The notes: generated by a model from the letters alone, not told the origin. DNA of 11,631 nucleotides from SFWF01 sp045537915 (GCA_045537915.1 JAZSQK010000018.1:1-11631), one strand, 5' to 3'; positions 1-5,156 are shown, numbered from the stretch's first letter. Translations and numbers: made by a program.

Positions 1-453
1 ATCCGCCGTGTCGTGGAAGGACATCGCAATGTGCTTGATCTTGCCCTCTGCTTTCAACCGTTGCACGATTTGGAAGGTGTTGCATTGCTTGTGCTTGGGA
101 TACGATTCCCGTGTCAGACAGTGGAACAAATAAAAATCAAAGTATTCCACGCCGCACCCTTCCAACTGCTTTTGGAACAGCGGCAACACCTCTTCTTCCG
201 TCTCAAAATACCACGCGGACAGTTTATCCGCCAATACGTAATCTTCACGGTCATACCGCGAGGTGAGACACGCGCGCACGGCAAGCTCGCTTTTGCCGTC
301 AATATAGCCGTGTGCGGTGTCAAAATAATTAAAGCCTGCGTTCATAAACGCATCGATCATACGGTTGAATTCTTGATAATCCACCTTGTCATCAACCATC
401 GGCAGACGCATGCAGCCGAACCCTAAATTCTTTTTCACTTTATCAAAACCCAT
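1..453 (-). CDS. Aldo/keto reductase, N-terminal part (runs off window)
   Basis: This is the first 151 codons of an NAD(P)H-dependent aldo/keto reductase; the 3' end lies beyond the left edge. The protein opens MGFDKVKKNLGFGCMRLPMV, the first strand of the TIM barrel. The catalytic tetrad is visible: Asp45 and Tyr50 in FDTAHGY, Lys77 in VLADKLSAW, and His111 in YLFHCL. The ATG at 453 is chosen because the family motif starts there and an AGAGGTG ribosome site lies just upstream. A consensus-spaced promoter and an AT-rich leader precede it. The early GFGCMRLP sequence resembles the clostridial subgroup that carries a C-terminal 4Fe-4S ferredoxin-like domain, but that region is outside the window. 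The substrate cannot be inferred. The family call is firm. Confidence 0.93.
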   Translation of the reverse strand, partial: MGFDKVKKNLGFGCMRLPMVDDKVDYQEFNRMIDAFMNAGFNYFDTAHGYIDGKSELAVRACLTSRYDREDYVLADKLSAWYFETEEEVLPLFQKQLEGCGVEYFDFYLFHCLTRESYPKHKQCNTFQIVQRLKAEGKIKHIAMSFHDTAD

Positions 454-482
454 GCGGCACACCTCTTTTCTCCTATATAGAT

Positions 483-511
483 ATACTATCATATATACAG
501 CGTCTTGGCAA
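483..511 (-). promoter_or_regulatory. Sigma-70 promoter of the aldo/keto reductase
   Basis: Reading the minus strand, TTGCCA (506-511) and TAGTAT (483-488) are separated by exactly 17 bases. The predicted start point lies about 25 bases upstream of the ATG at 453. Four or five of six bases match consensus in each box. Confidence 0.7.
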
Positions 512-540
512 TAGAAACCGTTTGGCGTACCGCACGCAAC

Positions 541-585
541 CAAAACAAAAAAAGAAGCACCCGACGAAAACACGTCGGGTGCTTT
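541..585 (-). terminator. Intrinsic terminator after the PQ-loop gene
   Basis: A GC-rich stem of about 12 bp (555-566 with 573-584, AGCACCCGACG arm) closes a 6-base loop. On the minus strand it is followed by seven T residues and a further TGTTTTG. It sits 4 bases beyond the stop codon of the minus-strand gene at 590, so it ends that transcript before the aldo/keto reductase promoter. Confidence 0.92.
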
Positions 586-589
586 GCTG

Positions 590-892
590 TTAATTCGCTT
601 CTTCGCGTTTTTTGTCAAGGGCGCGGTTTCTGAAATACAAAATAAGGTCAAGACCTACCATAAACAAGTTCAGGAAATAGAAAAACAGTACGTACCATTT
701 TTGTGAGAAGTCAGCCATATACGCTTGGTTCAAAAACTTTGAGATAATCCCTGCGACATAGCCAAAGAAAATCAACAATAAAAACAACAGCGATTTGCCT
801 TTGGCAGTACGTGTCTTATAAGATTTCATCACGTTAATCGGCCACGAAGCGCCAAAGCTCACAATCATCACGATTTCCAAAAATTCCGACAT
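590..892 (-). CDS. Small PQ-loop / SemiSWEET-like membrane protein
   Basis: This 100-residue protein has three predicted membrane helices (about residues 4-22, 34-53 and 66-90). That is the size and topology of SemiSWEET / MtN3-type PQ-loop half transporters, which dimerise to move sugars or other small solutes. Helix 1 ends in SWPIN, where the family usually has a Pro-Gln pair, so the hallmark Gln is replaced here by Ile. A polar stretch (KSYKTRTAKGKS) then leads into helix 2. The C-terminus is highly charged and cytoplasmic by the positive-inside rule. An in-frame TTG at 910 would lie only a few bases after the predicted transcription start. The ATG at 892 has an AGGTGG ribosome site 4 bases upstream and is preferred. 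The gene is monocistronic. The family call is moderate and the substrate is unknown. Confidence 0.72.
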   Translation of the reverse strand: MSEFLEIVMIVSFGASWPINVMKSYKTRTAKGKSLLFLLLIFFGYVAGIISKFLNQAYMADFSQKWYVLFFYFLNLFMVGLDLILYFRNRALDKKREEAN

Positions 893-920
893 TTTTCCAC
901 CTGCTTTCAAAATTCAACTG

Positions 921-949
921 ATTATAGCACCTTTTTTAAGGCTTTGCAA
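921..949 (-). promoter_or_regulatory. Sigma-70 promoter of the PQ-loop gene
   Basis: On the minus strand TTGCAA (944-949) and a perfect TATAAT (921-926) are 17 bases apart. Transcription would start near 914, giving a leader of about 20 bases that contains the ribosome site before the ATG at 892. Confidence 0.82.
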
Positions 950-1011
950 CTTTTTTTCAAAGAGCGTACCCGAAAATCGCATCGGCTTTGCAGATACGCA
1001 CTCAACCAAAA

Positions 1012-1041
1012 CAAAAAAACCGACCCCTTTTGGGTCGGTTT
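1012..1041 (-). terminator. Intrinsic terminator of tRNA-Tyr
   Basis: A 10-bp stem (1017-1026 with 1032-1041, ACCGACCC arm) with a 5-base loop lies 6 bases beyond the CCA end of tRNA-Tyr. On the minus strand it runs into seven to eight T residues. Confidence 0.9.
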
Positions 1042-1047
1042 CTGTTT

Positions 1048-1132
1048 TGGTGGGAGCGGGTGGATTCGAACCACCGAAGTCGAAGACAACAGATTTACAG
1101 TCTGCCCCCTTTGGCCACTCGGGAACACTCCC
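1048..1132 (-). tRNA. tRNA-Tyr (anticodon GTA)
   Basis: This is an 85-base tRNA with encoded CCA (1048-1050). The acceptor stem GGGAGTG pairs with CGCTCCC, with one G-T wobble. The anticodon GTA is at 1096-1098 inside a GACT-GTA-AATC loop region. The long variable arm expected of bacterial tRNA-Tyr is present, and the T-loop reads GGTTCGAATCC. It is transcribed alone from a consensus promoter and followed by its own terminator. Confidence 0.97.
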
Positions 1133-1152
1133 ATATTCAAAACGCAAGTAGG

Positions 1153-1181
1153 ATTATAGCAAGAAGTCCTCGCTTTGTCAA
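1153..1181 (-). promoter_or_regulatory. Consensus promoter of tRNA-Tyr
   Basis: On the minus strand TTGACA (1176-1181), a 17-base spacer and TATAAT (1153-1158) form a perfect sigma-70 consensus. The -35 box is preceded by GTG and a run of seven A/T bases, then further A/T tracts, an arrangement typical of UP-element-assisted stable-RNA promoters. Confidence 0.93.
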
Positions 1182-1263
1182 CACTTTTTTTCGAAATTCT
1201 TAGAAAATCACTAAAAACGCAGTTTTTCAAAAAAATTTCAAAAAAATCAAAAAAAGTGTTGAC
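1177..1263. repeat. Perfect 15-bp inverted repeat linking two divergent -35 boxes
   Basis: GTCAACAC followed by seven T (1177-1191) is the exact reverse complement of seven A followed by GTGTTGAC (1249-1263). Each arm includes most of one -35 box: tRNA-Tyr on the left, 5S rRNA on the right. The 57 bases between the arms are rich in A and T tracts and could serve as shared UP-element DNA for both promoters. Confidence 0.85.
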
Positions 1264-1287
1264 TTTTTGAAAGGGGCGTGGTATAGT
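1259..1287 (+). promoter_or_regulatory. Promoter of the 5S rRNA-tRNA-Asn unit
   Basis: TTGACT (1259-1264), a 17-base spacer and TATAGT (1282-1287) face rightward, preceded by A tracts. The predicted start is near 1294, about 24 bases before the mature 5S end. The short leader contains a small CGTC...GACG hairpin (about 1294-1311), perhaps a processing signal. Confidence 0.88.
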
Positions 1288-1317
1288 ATCACTCGTCCCC
1301 TAAAGGAGACGGAAAAG

Positions 1318-1432
<115 letters not shown>

Positions 1433-1440
1433 ACACACAT

Positions 1441-1516
1441 TCCTCCTTAGCTCAGTCGGTAGAGCATGCGGCTGTTAACCGCAGGGTCGTTGGTTCAAGC
1501 CCAACAGGGGGAGCCA
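1441..1516 (+). tRNA. tRNA-Asn (anticodon GTT)
   Basis: This 76-base tRNA has encoded CCA (1514-1516). The acceptor TCCTCCT pairs with AGGGGGA. The D-arm contains AGCTCAGTCGGTAGAGC, the anticodon GTT is at 1474-1476, and the T-arm reads GTTGG-TTCAAGC-CCAAC. A U at position 1 is usual for tRNA-Asn. It follows the 5S gene after 8 bases and is almost certainly cotranscribed with it. Confidence 0.97.
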
Positions 1517-1520
1517 AACG

Positions 1521-1556
1521 AAAATCCGTTCTCGTAAGAGGGCGGATTTTTGTTTG
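1521..1556 (+). terminator. Intrinsic terminator of the 5S-tRNA-Asn unit
   Basis: A stem of about 13 bp joins 1521-1533 (AAAATCCGTTCTC) to 1538-1550 across a GTAA loop, with two G-T pairs in the upper stem. It is followed by a T run and TGTTTG. It begins 4 bases after the tRNA CCA. It is also the first component of the composite repeat structure extending to 1662. Confidence 0.88.
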
Positions 1557-1558
1557 TA

Positions 1559-1593
1559 TTATTCACTATTCATTTTTCATCATTCATTATTCA
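1559..1593 (+). repeat. Heptad array 1-left, five TTATTCA-type units
   Basis: Five consecutive 7-base units end in TCA at fixed phase: TTATTCA, CTATTCA, TTTTTCA, TCATTCA, TTATTCA. The array starts 8 bases after the terminator's 3' arm. No gene overlaps it. Confidence 0.88.
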
Positions 1594-1600
1594 TTAACAG

Positions 1601-1614
1601 GGAACGGATTTTCA
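1601..1614 (+). repeat. Second copy of the terminator 3' arm (locus 1)
   Basis: GGAACGGATTTT lies downstream of the left heptad array and repeats the 3' arm of the terminator at 1538-1550. It complements the 5' arm at 1521-1531 better than the adjacent arm does, because the two G-T wobbles are replaced by A-T pairs. Confidence 0.75.
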
Positions 1615-1616
1615 AA

Positions 1617-1662
1617 TGAATAATGAATATTGAAGACGCTTACGCTGATGAATAATGAATAA
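1617..1662 (-). repeat. Heptad array 1-right, inverted TGAATAA units
   Basis: TGAATAA and TGAATAT at 1617-1630, and two TGAATAA units at 1649-1662, are the reverse complement of the TTATTCA units on the left. A TGAAGAC unit and about 11 unrelated bases interrupt the array in the middle. The two arrays could fold back on each other. Confidence 0.82.
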
Positions 1663-1711
1663 TTATTGCCCTTTCACAGCTTCTATGCTATGGTTGAGTT
1701 ACAATAGGGAC

Positions 1712-1742
1712 AAAAAGAAAGCAGGGATTCGTCCCCTGCTTT
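1712..1742 (-). terminator. Terminator after the small HTH regulator
   Basis: A 9-bp stem (1718-1726 with 1734-1742, AGCAGGG arm) with a 7-base loop lies next to the HTH stop codon. On the minus strand it is followed by TTTC and five T. The other strand also carries a T run, so it may act in both directions. Confidence 0.85.
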
Positions 1743-1743
1743 T

Positions 1744-1953
1744 TTATATATTTTCATCATCAATATATTGCATTATATCTTCAACATTGCATTTTAAAAT
1801 TTTACAAAACATTTCTATTGTATGTGTACTGACGCTTTCATTTCTTTTTAATCTTGTAATTTGTCCTGGGCTAATATTATATTTTTTAATAAGCGTGTAT
1901 TGTGTAACGCCTTTTTCTTTCATTGTTTGCCATAATTTATCATAGGAAATCAT
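1744..1953 (-). CDS. Small XRE/Cro-type HTH regulator (YozG-like)
   Basis: This 69-residue protein is nearly all one Cro/C1-type helix-turn-helix domain. MISYDKLWQTMKEKG is helix 1, TQYTLIKKYNISPGQITRLK forms the HTH pair, and TIEMFCKILKCNVEDIMQYI makes helices 4-5. Layout and the N-terminal ISYxxLW match the COG3655/YozG group of single-domain repressors. An in-frame ATG at 1980 has no ribosome site. The ATG at 1953 matches the family start and has GGGAGG about 12 bases upstream, so it is preferred. The gene is divergent from the membrane protein/lipoprotein operon starting at 2051. The intervening promoter holds two similar dyads, suggesting that this protein represses that operon and perhaps itself; this is inference. 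Confidence 0.88.
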   Translation of the reverse strand: MISYDKLWQTMKEKGVTQYTLIKKYNISPGQITRLKRNESVSTHTIEMFCKILKCNVEDIMQYIDDENI

Positions 1954-1973
1954 AATTTTTTCAATCCTCCCTA

Positions 1974-2003
1974 TTGACATAATAACCGATTATGGTATAT
2001 AAT
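1974..2003 (+). promoter_or_regulatory. Promoter of the membrane protein/lipoprotein operon
   Basis: TTGACA (1974-1979), an 18-base spacer and a perfect TATAAT (1998-2003) drive rightward transcription starting near 2010. The core is close to consensus, so control is most likely by repression at the overlapping dyads. Confidence 0.85.
1983..1998. promoter_or_regulatory. Operator dyad 1 (TAACC-N6-GGTAT)
   Basis: TAACC, a 6-base gap and GGTAT form an imperfect dyad within the spacer and first -10 base of the rightward promoter. It matches dyad 2, whose centre is 26 bp downstream. It is a likely binding site for the divergent HTH protein. Confidence 0.6.
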
Positions 2004-2008
2004 TATAT

Positions 2009-2024
2009 TAACCAATATCGGTTA
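2009..2024. promoter_or_regulatory. Operator dyad 2 (TAACC-N6-GGTTA)
   Basis: TAACC and GGTTA are perfect inverted 5-bp arms around 6 bases. They cover the predicted transcription start of the rightward operon. A bound protein here would block initiation or promoter clearance. Confidence 0.65.
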
Positions 2025-2050
2025 ATATAATTTATGGAGGTTTCAGGATT

Positions 2051-2407
2051 ATGGACGAAAACATCTTATTGGTCCAAGAAAATAAGGAAAATTCGGAGGT
2101 GAAAAATTTTAATTTAAAAGGCTTAAAATTTAATAAAGTTTTTGATTTTTCTATTTTTATTGCATGTTGTATCTTTTCCATTGTTTTGATTATTATGTTT
2201 TTTACTGCTGCTAATTCGATAAAAACAGGCGGTTTAGAAATAATGAGCATAGAATCTGTTGGAGGTAAAACTCTGGAAGAAGCGTACTACCATGGCTTAG
2301 GATATATCTATGAGGGGTATTGTATCGCAATTAGAGCCTCTGGGGTGTTTTGTTCTTCTTTACTTTTACTTTTTGGTATTTCGAGGTTAAAAAATGTCAA
2401 GCAGTAA
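2051..2407 (+). CDS. Unknown two-helix membrane protein
   Basis: I do not recognise a family for this 118-residue protein. The first 30 residues are polar and charged. A long hydrophobic helix follows (about 31-54, FDFSIFIACC...), then a roughly 35-residue loop with TLEEAYYHGLGYIYEGY, and a second helix (about 91-112, ending LLLLFGISRL) with a basic tail. Both ends are probably cytoplasmic. The ATG at 2051 has GGAGG 10 bases upstream. It is the first gene of a three-gene operon. Its last 14 bases overlap the start of the next gene in another frame, implying translational coupling. The HTH regulator divergent from it may control expression. It could be a membrane partner of the two lipoproteins. 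Confidence 0.8.
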   Translation: MDENILLVQENKENSEVKNFNLKGLKFNKVFDFSIFIACCIFSIVLIIMFFTAANSIKTGGLEIMSIESVGGKTLEEAYYHGLGYIYEGYCIAIRASGVFCSSLLLLFGISRLKNVKQ

Positions 2408-2819
2408 AAGGATAGTATCATTCATAATAATTATAGTCCTGTTGGCTGGATTATGTGGTTGTGATACTGAGTTTGATGAAGCAAGGGAAAAAATCGAGGA
2501 AAATAGATTTTTTAGGCAAGAATCTAAATTGCTTACATCCGATCTTGAGGTACAGAATGTCGAAATAGATTATTTGCAATCGAGTTCTTATAGTAATTAT
2601 TTACATATTGTCGGACTTATAAAGAATAAATCTAACAAAAAAGCTAGCTCTATAACATTAACATTATATTTGTATCAGAATGATAGTCTCGTGCTAACTG
2701 AAAAAGAATATGTTTTTGATTTAGGACCTTATGATGAAAACTCGTTTGATTTTTTGATAGATAGAGTGAAATTGTTAACCTGCGATGAATACATAGTTAG
2801 GGTTACAGATGTCTTTTAG
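2394..2819 (+). CDS. Lipoprotein with FxLYD-like domain
   Basis: This 141-residue protein has a lipoprotein signal peptide: basic SSSKR, a hydrophobic core FIIIIVLLAG, and the lipobox LCGC with Cys23 as the likely lipidated residue. After a charged, probably helical linker (about 24-48), residues 50-141 look like a small beta-sandwich. The run YLHIVGLIKNKSNKKASSITL, then LYLYQNDS, resembles FxLYD-type domains found in secreted bacterial lipoproteins. The role of such domains is poorly defined. The ATG at 2394 overlaps the end of the upstream gene by 14 bases and has a GAGG site 7 bases upstream within that gene. It is probably anchored outside the membrane near the product of the first gene. 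The domain name is a resemblance seen by eye. Confidence 0.82.
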   Translation: MSSSKRIVSFIIIIVLLAGLCGCDTEFDEAREKIEENRFFRQESKLLTSDLEVQNVEIDYLQSSSYSNYLHIVGLIKNKSNKKASSITLTLYLYQNDSLVLTEKEYVFDLGPYDENSFDFLIDRVKLLTCDEYIVRVTDVF

Positions 2820-2834
2820 AAAAGGAGAATAAAT

Positions 2835-3377
2835 ATGAAAACAGCAAATATAGTTATTGTACTTGTTTTGTGTGCAATTATGCTGATGCTTACAGTTGGT
2901 TGTGAACAAAAAGATCGTACGAGCCTCTTGCCTTTTGGACTTGAGCTCGGCAATGATTATGAGGAAGTTCAAAATAAAATAGATATTGGCGAACTTAAAG
3001 ATTCAGAAGCTAATGATGGTTATGTATCTAATCTAAAATATATTTCCGAAGAGGAAGAAATAACGGAGATTTTAGGAACTGGCGAAGGGGTTAGCGATGT
3101 CGCAATTGCATTAGCGTTCAATGCGGATAAGAAATTATATGAGTTCTATTGCTTTTTCACAGTTGAAAACGATAAACTTTCGGAGACCCATGATGTGATC
3201 AGACAAAAGTTTAATAAGGTTGCAGGGGAAGAGGAAGAAGAACCTAATGGCATAGCGTTGTGGAACAACGATAAATATTCAATCGATTACCGTTGTAACA
3301 ATCGATATGAGGCATATTTGGGCGAGGATGCATCTTGCTCGATTTCTATACATAGTTTTGAACTTGATTTTGAGTGA
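2835..3377 (+). CDS. Lipoprotein of unknown function
   Basis: This 180-residue protein has a clear lipoprotein signal: MKTANIVIVLVLCAIMLM, then the lipobox LTVGC with Cys23 lipidated. The mature part begins with LLPFGLELGNDYEEVQNKI, a pattern (a Gly-rich turn followed by a short helix) reminiscent of small envelope domains that start with a phrase such as 'fG...G.t.eEV'. Several acidic clusters follow (EEEEI, GEEEEEPNG), along with four Cys (C106, C154, C168 and the lipidated one). No enzymatic motif is visible. The ribosome site AGGAG is 7 bases before the ATG, and the gene lies 15 bases after the previous one, so it is the third gene of the operon. I do not recognise the family. Confidence 0.8.
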   Translation: MKTANIVIVLVLCAIMLMLTVGCEQKDRTSLLPFGLELGNDYEEVQNKIDIGELKDSEANDGYVSNLKYISEEEEITEILGTGEGVSDVAIALAFNADKKLYEFYCFFTVENDKLSETHDVIRQKFNKVAGEEEEEPNGIALWNNDKYSIDYRCNNRYEAYLGEDASCSISIHSFELDFE

Positions 3378-3485
3378 TTAAGGACTCTATTGCAAATAAA
3401 TAAAATGGTTATGCACAATTTCTAAAATTTATAACTCCTTGGTTTTCAGGCAAAATCAATTCGTGCCACTAGGTTCAAACTACCC

Positions 3486-3521
3486 AAAAAATCCTGAATG
3501 CGATAGCGTTCAGGATTTTTT
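3486..3521. terminator. Symmetric terminator hairpin, ATCCTGAATGC stem
   Basis: A stem of about 16 bp joins 3486-3501 to 3506-3521 around a GATA loop. It has an A run on the left and a T run on the right, so it can terminate in either direction. It is 108 bases after the lipoprotein operon. The same stem sequence recurs at 5088-5117, and its 3' arm recurs at 3559-3575. Confidence 0.85.
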
Positions 3522-3554
3522 ACTTCTTACCTCTTACTTCTTCACTCTTACCTA
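3520..3554 (+). repeat. Heptad array 2-left, five TTACYTC-type units
   Basis: Five 7-base units run in fixed phase: TTACTTC, TTACCTC, TTACTTC, TTCACTC, TTACCTA. Number and period equal those of the array at 1559-1593, although the unit sequence differs. Confidence 0.9.
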
Positions 3555-3558
3555 AATT

Positions 3559-3575
3559 GCATTCAGGATTTTTTT
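3559..3575 (+). repeat. Second copy of the terminator 3' arm (locus 2)
   Basis: GCATTCAGGAT followed by a T run repeats the 3' arm at 3506-3521 directly. It is a perfect complement of the 5' arm 3486-3501, whereas the adjacent arm has one G-T wobble. Confidence 0.88.
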
Positions 3576-3577
3576 GG

Positions 3578-3605
3578 GAAGTAATAAGTAATAGGTAAGA
3601 GGTAA
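3578..3605 (-). repeat. Heptad array 2-right, four inverted GTAA units
   Basis: GAAGTAA, TAAGTAA, TAGGTAA and GAGGTAA follow each other in phase. Their reverse complements are TTACTTC/TTACCTC-type units like those in the left array. With the left array they could form a long hairpin holding the duplicated terminator arm in its loop. Confidence 0.88.
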
Positions 3606-3629
3606 TAATATAAATTTTGCCGCAATATC

Positions 3630-3658
3630 TTGCGAGGCCAACGAAGATATGGTACAAT
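3630..3658 (+). promoter_or_regulatory. Promoter of the threonine/serine exporter genes
   Basis: TTGCGA (3630-3635), 17 bases, then TACAAT (3653-3658) preceded by ATATGG. The start would be near 3665, giving a leader of about 60 bases. The stretch 3628-3660 closely resembles 5856-5888, upstream of another gene. Confidence 0.7.
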
Positions 3659-3726
3659 ACAGTAAACTTTGACTTCCGTTTAAAGCTTGAATTGTGTGTT
3701 GTTTAATTTACATAAAGGGGAATGCA

Positions 3727-4479
3727 ATGATAAGATTATTTAATTATGCTATGGACATAGGTGAGCAAATGCTTATTTCTGGTGCTGAAGTTCATAGAGT
3801 CGAAGAAAGCATAAGCCGTATATGTTATGCTTTAGGAGCTTCTAGGGTTGATGTTTTTATCATAACTAGCAGTATGGTTGTAACTGTTCATACAAGTGAA
3901 GGAGAAACGTATACACAAACAAGAAGAGTATTAACCAATAATATTAATTTTGAAAAACTTCATCTTTTGAATCAGTTGTCAAGGGAAATCTGCGAAAAAG
4001 ATCTATCCGAGCAAGAAATTAAAGACAAATTAAACATTGCGGCTAATTGCAAGAAATATCCGATTTGGTTTGAGTTTATTTGTTATGCAATAATAGCCGG
4101 TGTTTTTACTTTGTTCTTCGGCGGAAGTATTATAGAAGCAATACTTTCTTTGTTTGTAGGAGCCGTTGTTAGGATAAGCATTTTCTTTTGCGACAAGATA
4201 ATCTCTAATAAGATTTTCGGCAAATTCTTTTCTACAGTTATTATCACTGTTTTAGCCTTTTTGGCAGTTAAGCTTGGTTGGATATCAAATGTGGATAAAT
4301 TGATTATTGGAAATATAATGACTCTTATTCCTGGTATTGGATTAACCAATGCATTGCGTGATTTGTTTACCGGTGACAGCATAGCGGGACTTTTGCGCTC
4401 TATTGATGCTATTCTAACTGCTCTTGCAATTGCGGCAGGTTATTTCTTGGTTATCGCTTTGGGAGGGGTTGCTTTATGA
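3727..4479 (+). CDS. Threonine/serine exporter, ThrE N-terminal-type subunit
   Basis: This 250-residue protein matches the first half of the ThrE exporter family (PF06738 type), which expels Thr/Ser across the membrane. A cytosolic N-terminal domain of about 110 residues carries the family stretch LISGAEVHRVEESISRIC and later VFIITSSMVVTV. Five or so membrane helices follow (from about 113 to 250), including the conserved MTLIPGIGLTNALRDLFTGD. The ATG at 3727 is chosen because AAAGGGG lies 7 bases upstream and the family motif begins close to it; an upstream alternative at 3694 has no ribosome site. The stop overlaps the next gene's ATG (ATGA), so the halves are translationally coupled. In actinobacterial ThrE both halves are one polypeptide; the split form is common in Firmicutes. 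Substrate is by family analogy. Confidence 0.9.
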   Translation: MIRLFNYAMDIGEQMLISGAEVHRVEESISRICYALGASRVDVFIITSSMVVTVHTSEGETYTQTRRVLTNNINFEKLHLLNQLSREICEKDLSEQEIKDKLNIAANCKKYPIWFEFICYAIIAGVFTLFFGGSIIEAILSLFVGAVVRISIFFCDKIISNKIFGKFFSTVIITVLAFLAVKLGWISNVDKLIIGNIMTLIPGIGLTNALRDLFTGDSIAGLLRSIDAILTALAIAAGYFLVIALGGVAL

Positions 4480-4934
4480 CGCAGAGCGAAATAATTCAGA
4501 TTTTAGCCGGTTTTGTTGGTTCTGTAGGTTTTGCCATATTATTTAACATTCGCGGTAAAAAACTATTTGTAACCGCTGCAGGTGGTTTGTTGTCCTGGTT
4601 GTTATTCATTGTTCTGAGCAAATGTATTATAAACGAACCGGTCATCTACTTCATTATTGCTGGGGTTATGTCGATATGCGCTGAAGTAATGGCAAGAGTT
4701 CTTAAGACGCCGACTGCAACCTTCATTACAACGTCTTTAATACCTTTGATACCAGGGGGTTCGCTTTATTACACGATGGCATATGCTTTTGAACAAAATA
4801 CAGATATGTTTTTGCAAAAAGCAATGTATACATTACAATTGGCGTCTGCTTTGGCTTTAGGTATTATAGCTTCAACAACATTAACCAGAATAATAGTTCA
4901 AGTTATTGGACGAAAAAACAGAAAAAATCAATAG
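4476..4934 (+). CDS. Threonine/serine exporter, ThrE C-terminal-type subunit
   Basis: This 152-residue protein is the second half of a split ThrE-type exporter (PF12821 type). It has about five membrane helices: residues 5-23, 30-50, 56-75, about 85-105 and 118-142. Family features are NIRGKKLFVTAAGGLLSW near residue 25-42 and TATFITTSLIPLIPGGSLYY near residue 80-99. It begins at an ATGA overlap with the upstream subunit, with a GGGAGGGG ribosome site 7 bases before the start. The C-terminus is basic (GRKNRKNQ), probably cytoplasmic. It most likely forms one hetero-oligomeric carrier with the product of the preceding gene. Confidence 0.92.
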   Translation: MTQSEIIQILAGFVGSVGFAILFNIRGKKLFVTAAGGLLSWLLFIVLSKCIINEPVIYFIIAGVMSICAEVMARVLKTPTATFITTSLIPLIPGGSLYYTMAYAFEQNTDMFLQKAMYTLQLASALALGIIASTTLTRIIVQVIGRKNRKNQ

Positions 4935-5022
4935 ATATAGTTGCACATCGTAGTTGTTAATATAAATTTAAGGAAAATCAGATTTTTTACCTAGTTCCAT
5001 TTTGAGTGTCGCTTCCAACACA

Positions 5023-5055
5023 AAAAGCACTTCGCAAGAAGTGCTTTTATTTTAC
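5023..5055 (+). terminator. Intrinsic terminator after the exporter genes
   Basis: An 11-bp stem (5023-5033 with 5038-5048, AAAAGCACTTC arm) around a GCAA loop is followed by TTTTATTTTA. It lies about 90 bases after the exporter stop. Its A-run/T-run symmetry would allow leftward termination too. Confidence 0.85.
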
Positions 5056-5087
5056 TCTTTTACGCAAACCTAGCAGGGAGAGACAGA

Positions 5088-5117
5088 AAATCCTGAATGC
5101 ATTCGCATTCAGGATTT
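5088..5117. terminator. Perfect hairpin, repeat of the ATCCTGAATGC stem
   Basis: A 13-bp perfect stem (5088-5100 with 5105-5117) encloses ATTC. Its arms repeat those of the hairpin at 3486-3521, but no heptad arrays flank it. On the minus strand only four T follow, so it is a weaker terminator for the LysR remnant. It may instead be a dispersed hairpin repeat. Confidence 0.65.
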
Positions 5118-5156
5118 CAAGTTTTTGCCTATTAACACTTCATTTTCTCTAAAATT

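Larger units (their letters stand above)
3378..3726. other. Non-coding gap between lipoprotein operon and exporter genes
   Basis: The first 108 bases (3378-3485) are AT-rich and show no gene or clear signal. The rest holds a terminator hairpin, left and right heptad arrays, a duplicated terminator arm, and the promoter and leader of the exporter genes, listed separately. No reading frame here looks coding. Confidence 0.8.

Noticed and set aside
13..426. Rightward open frame of 137 codons
   Set aside because: It is the antisense of the aldo/keto reductase, whose catalytic residues are all readable on the minus strand.
893..910. Upstream TTG start for the PQ-loop gene
   Set aside because: It would lie a few bases from the transcription start with no ribosome site; the ATG at 892 has one.
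1559..1662. Possible CRISPR array
   Set aside because: The repeats are 7 bp with no spacers, and the two arrays are inverted relative to each other.
1655..1945. Rightward open frame of 96 codons
   Set aside because: It lies opposite the HTH gene, whose protein has a clear domain, and its own translation is low-complexity with no recognisable motif or ribosome site.
2391..2407. Possible programmed frameshift joining the membrane protein and the first lipoprotein
   Set aside because: The second gene has its own GAGG site, ATG and a complete signal peptide with lipobox, so a plain overlap explains the arrangement.
3472..3478. GGTTCAA resembling the tRNA-Asn T-loop, a possible att site of an integrated island
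   Set aside because: Only seven bases match, the flanks do not pair as a T-arm, and there is no integrase in the window.
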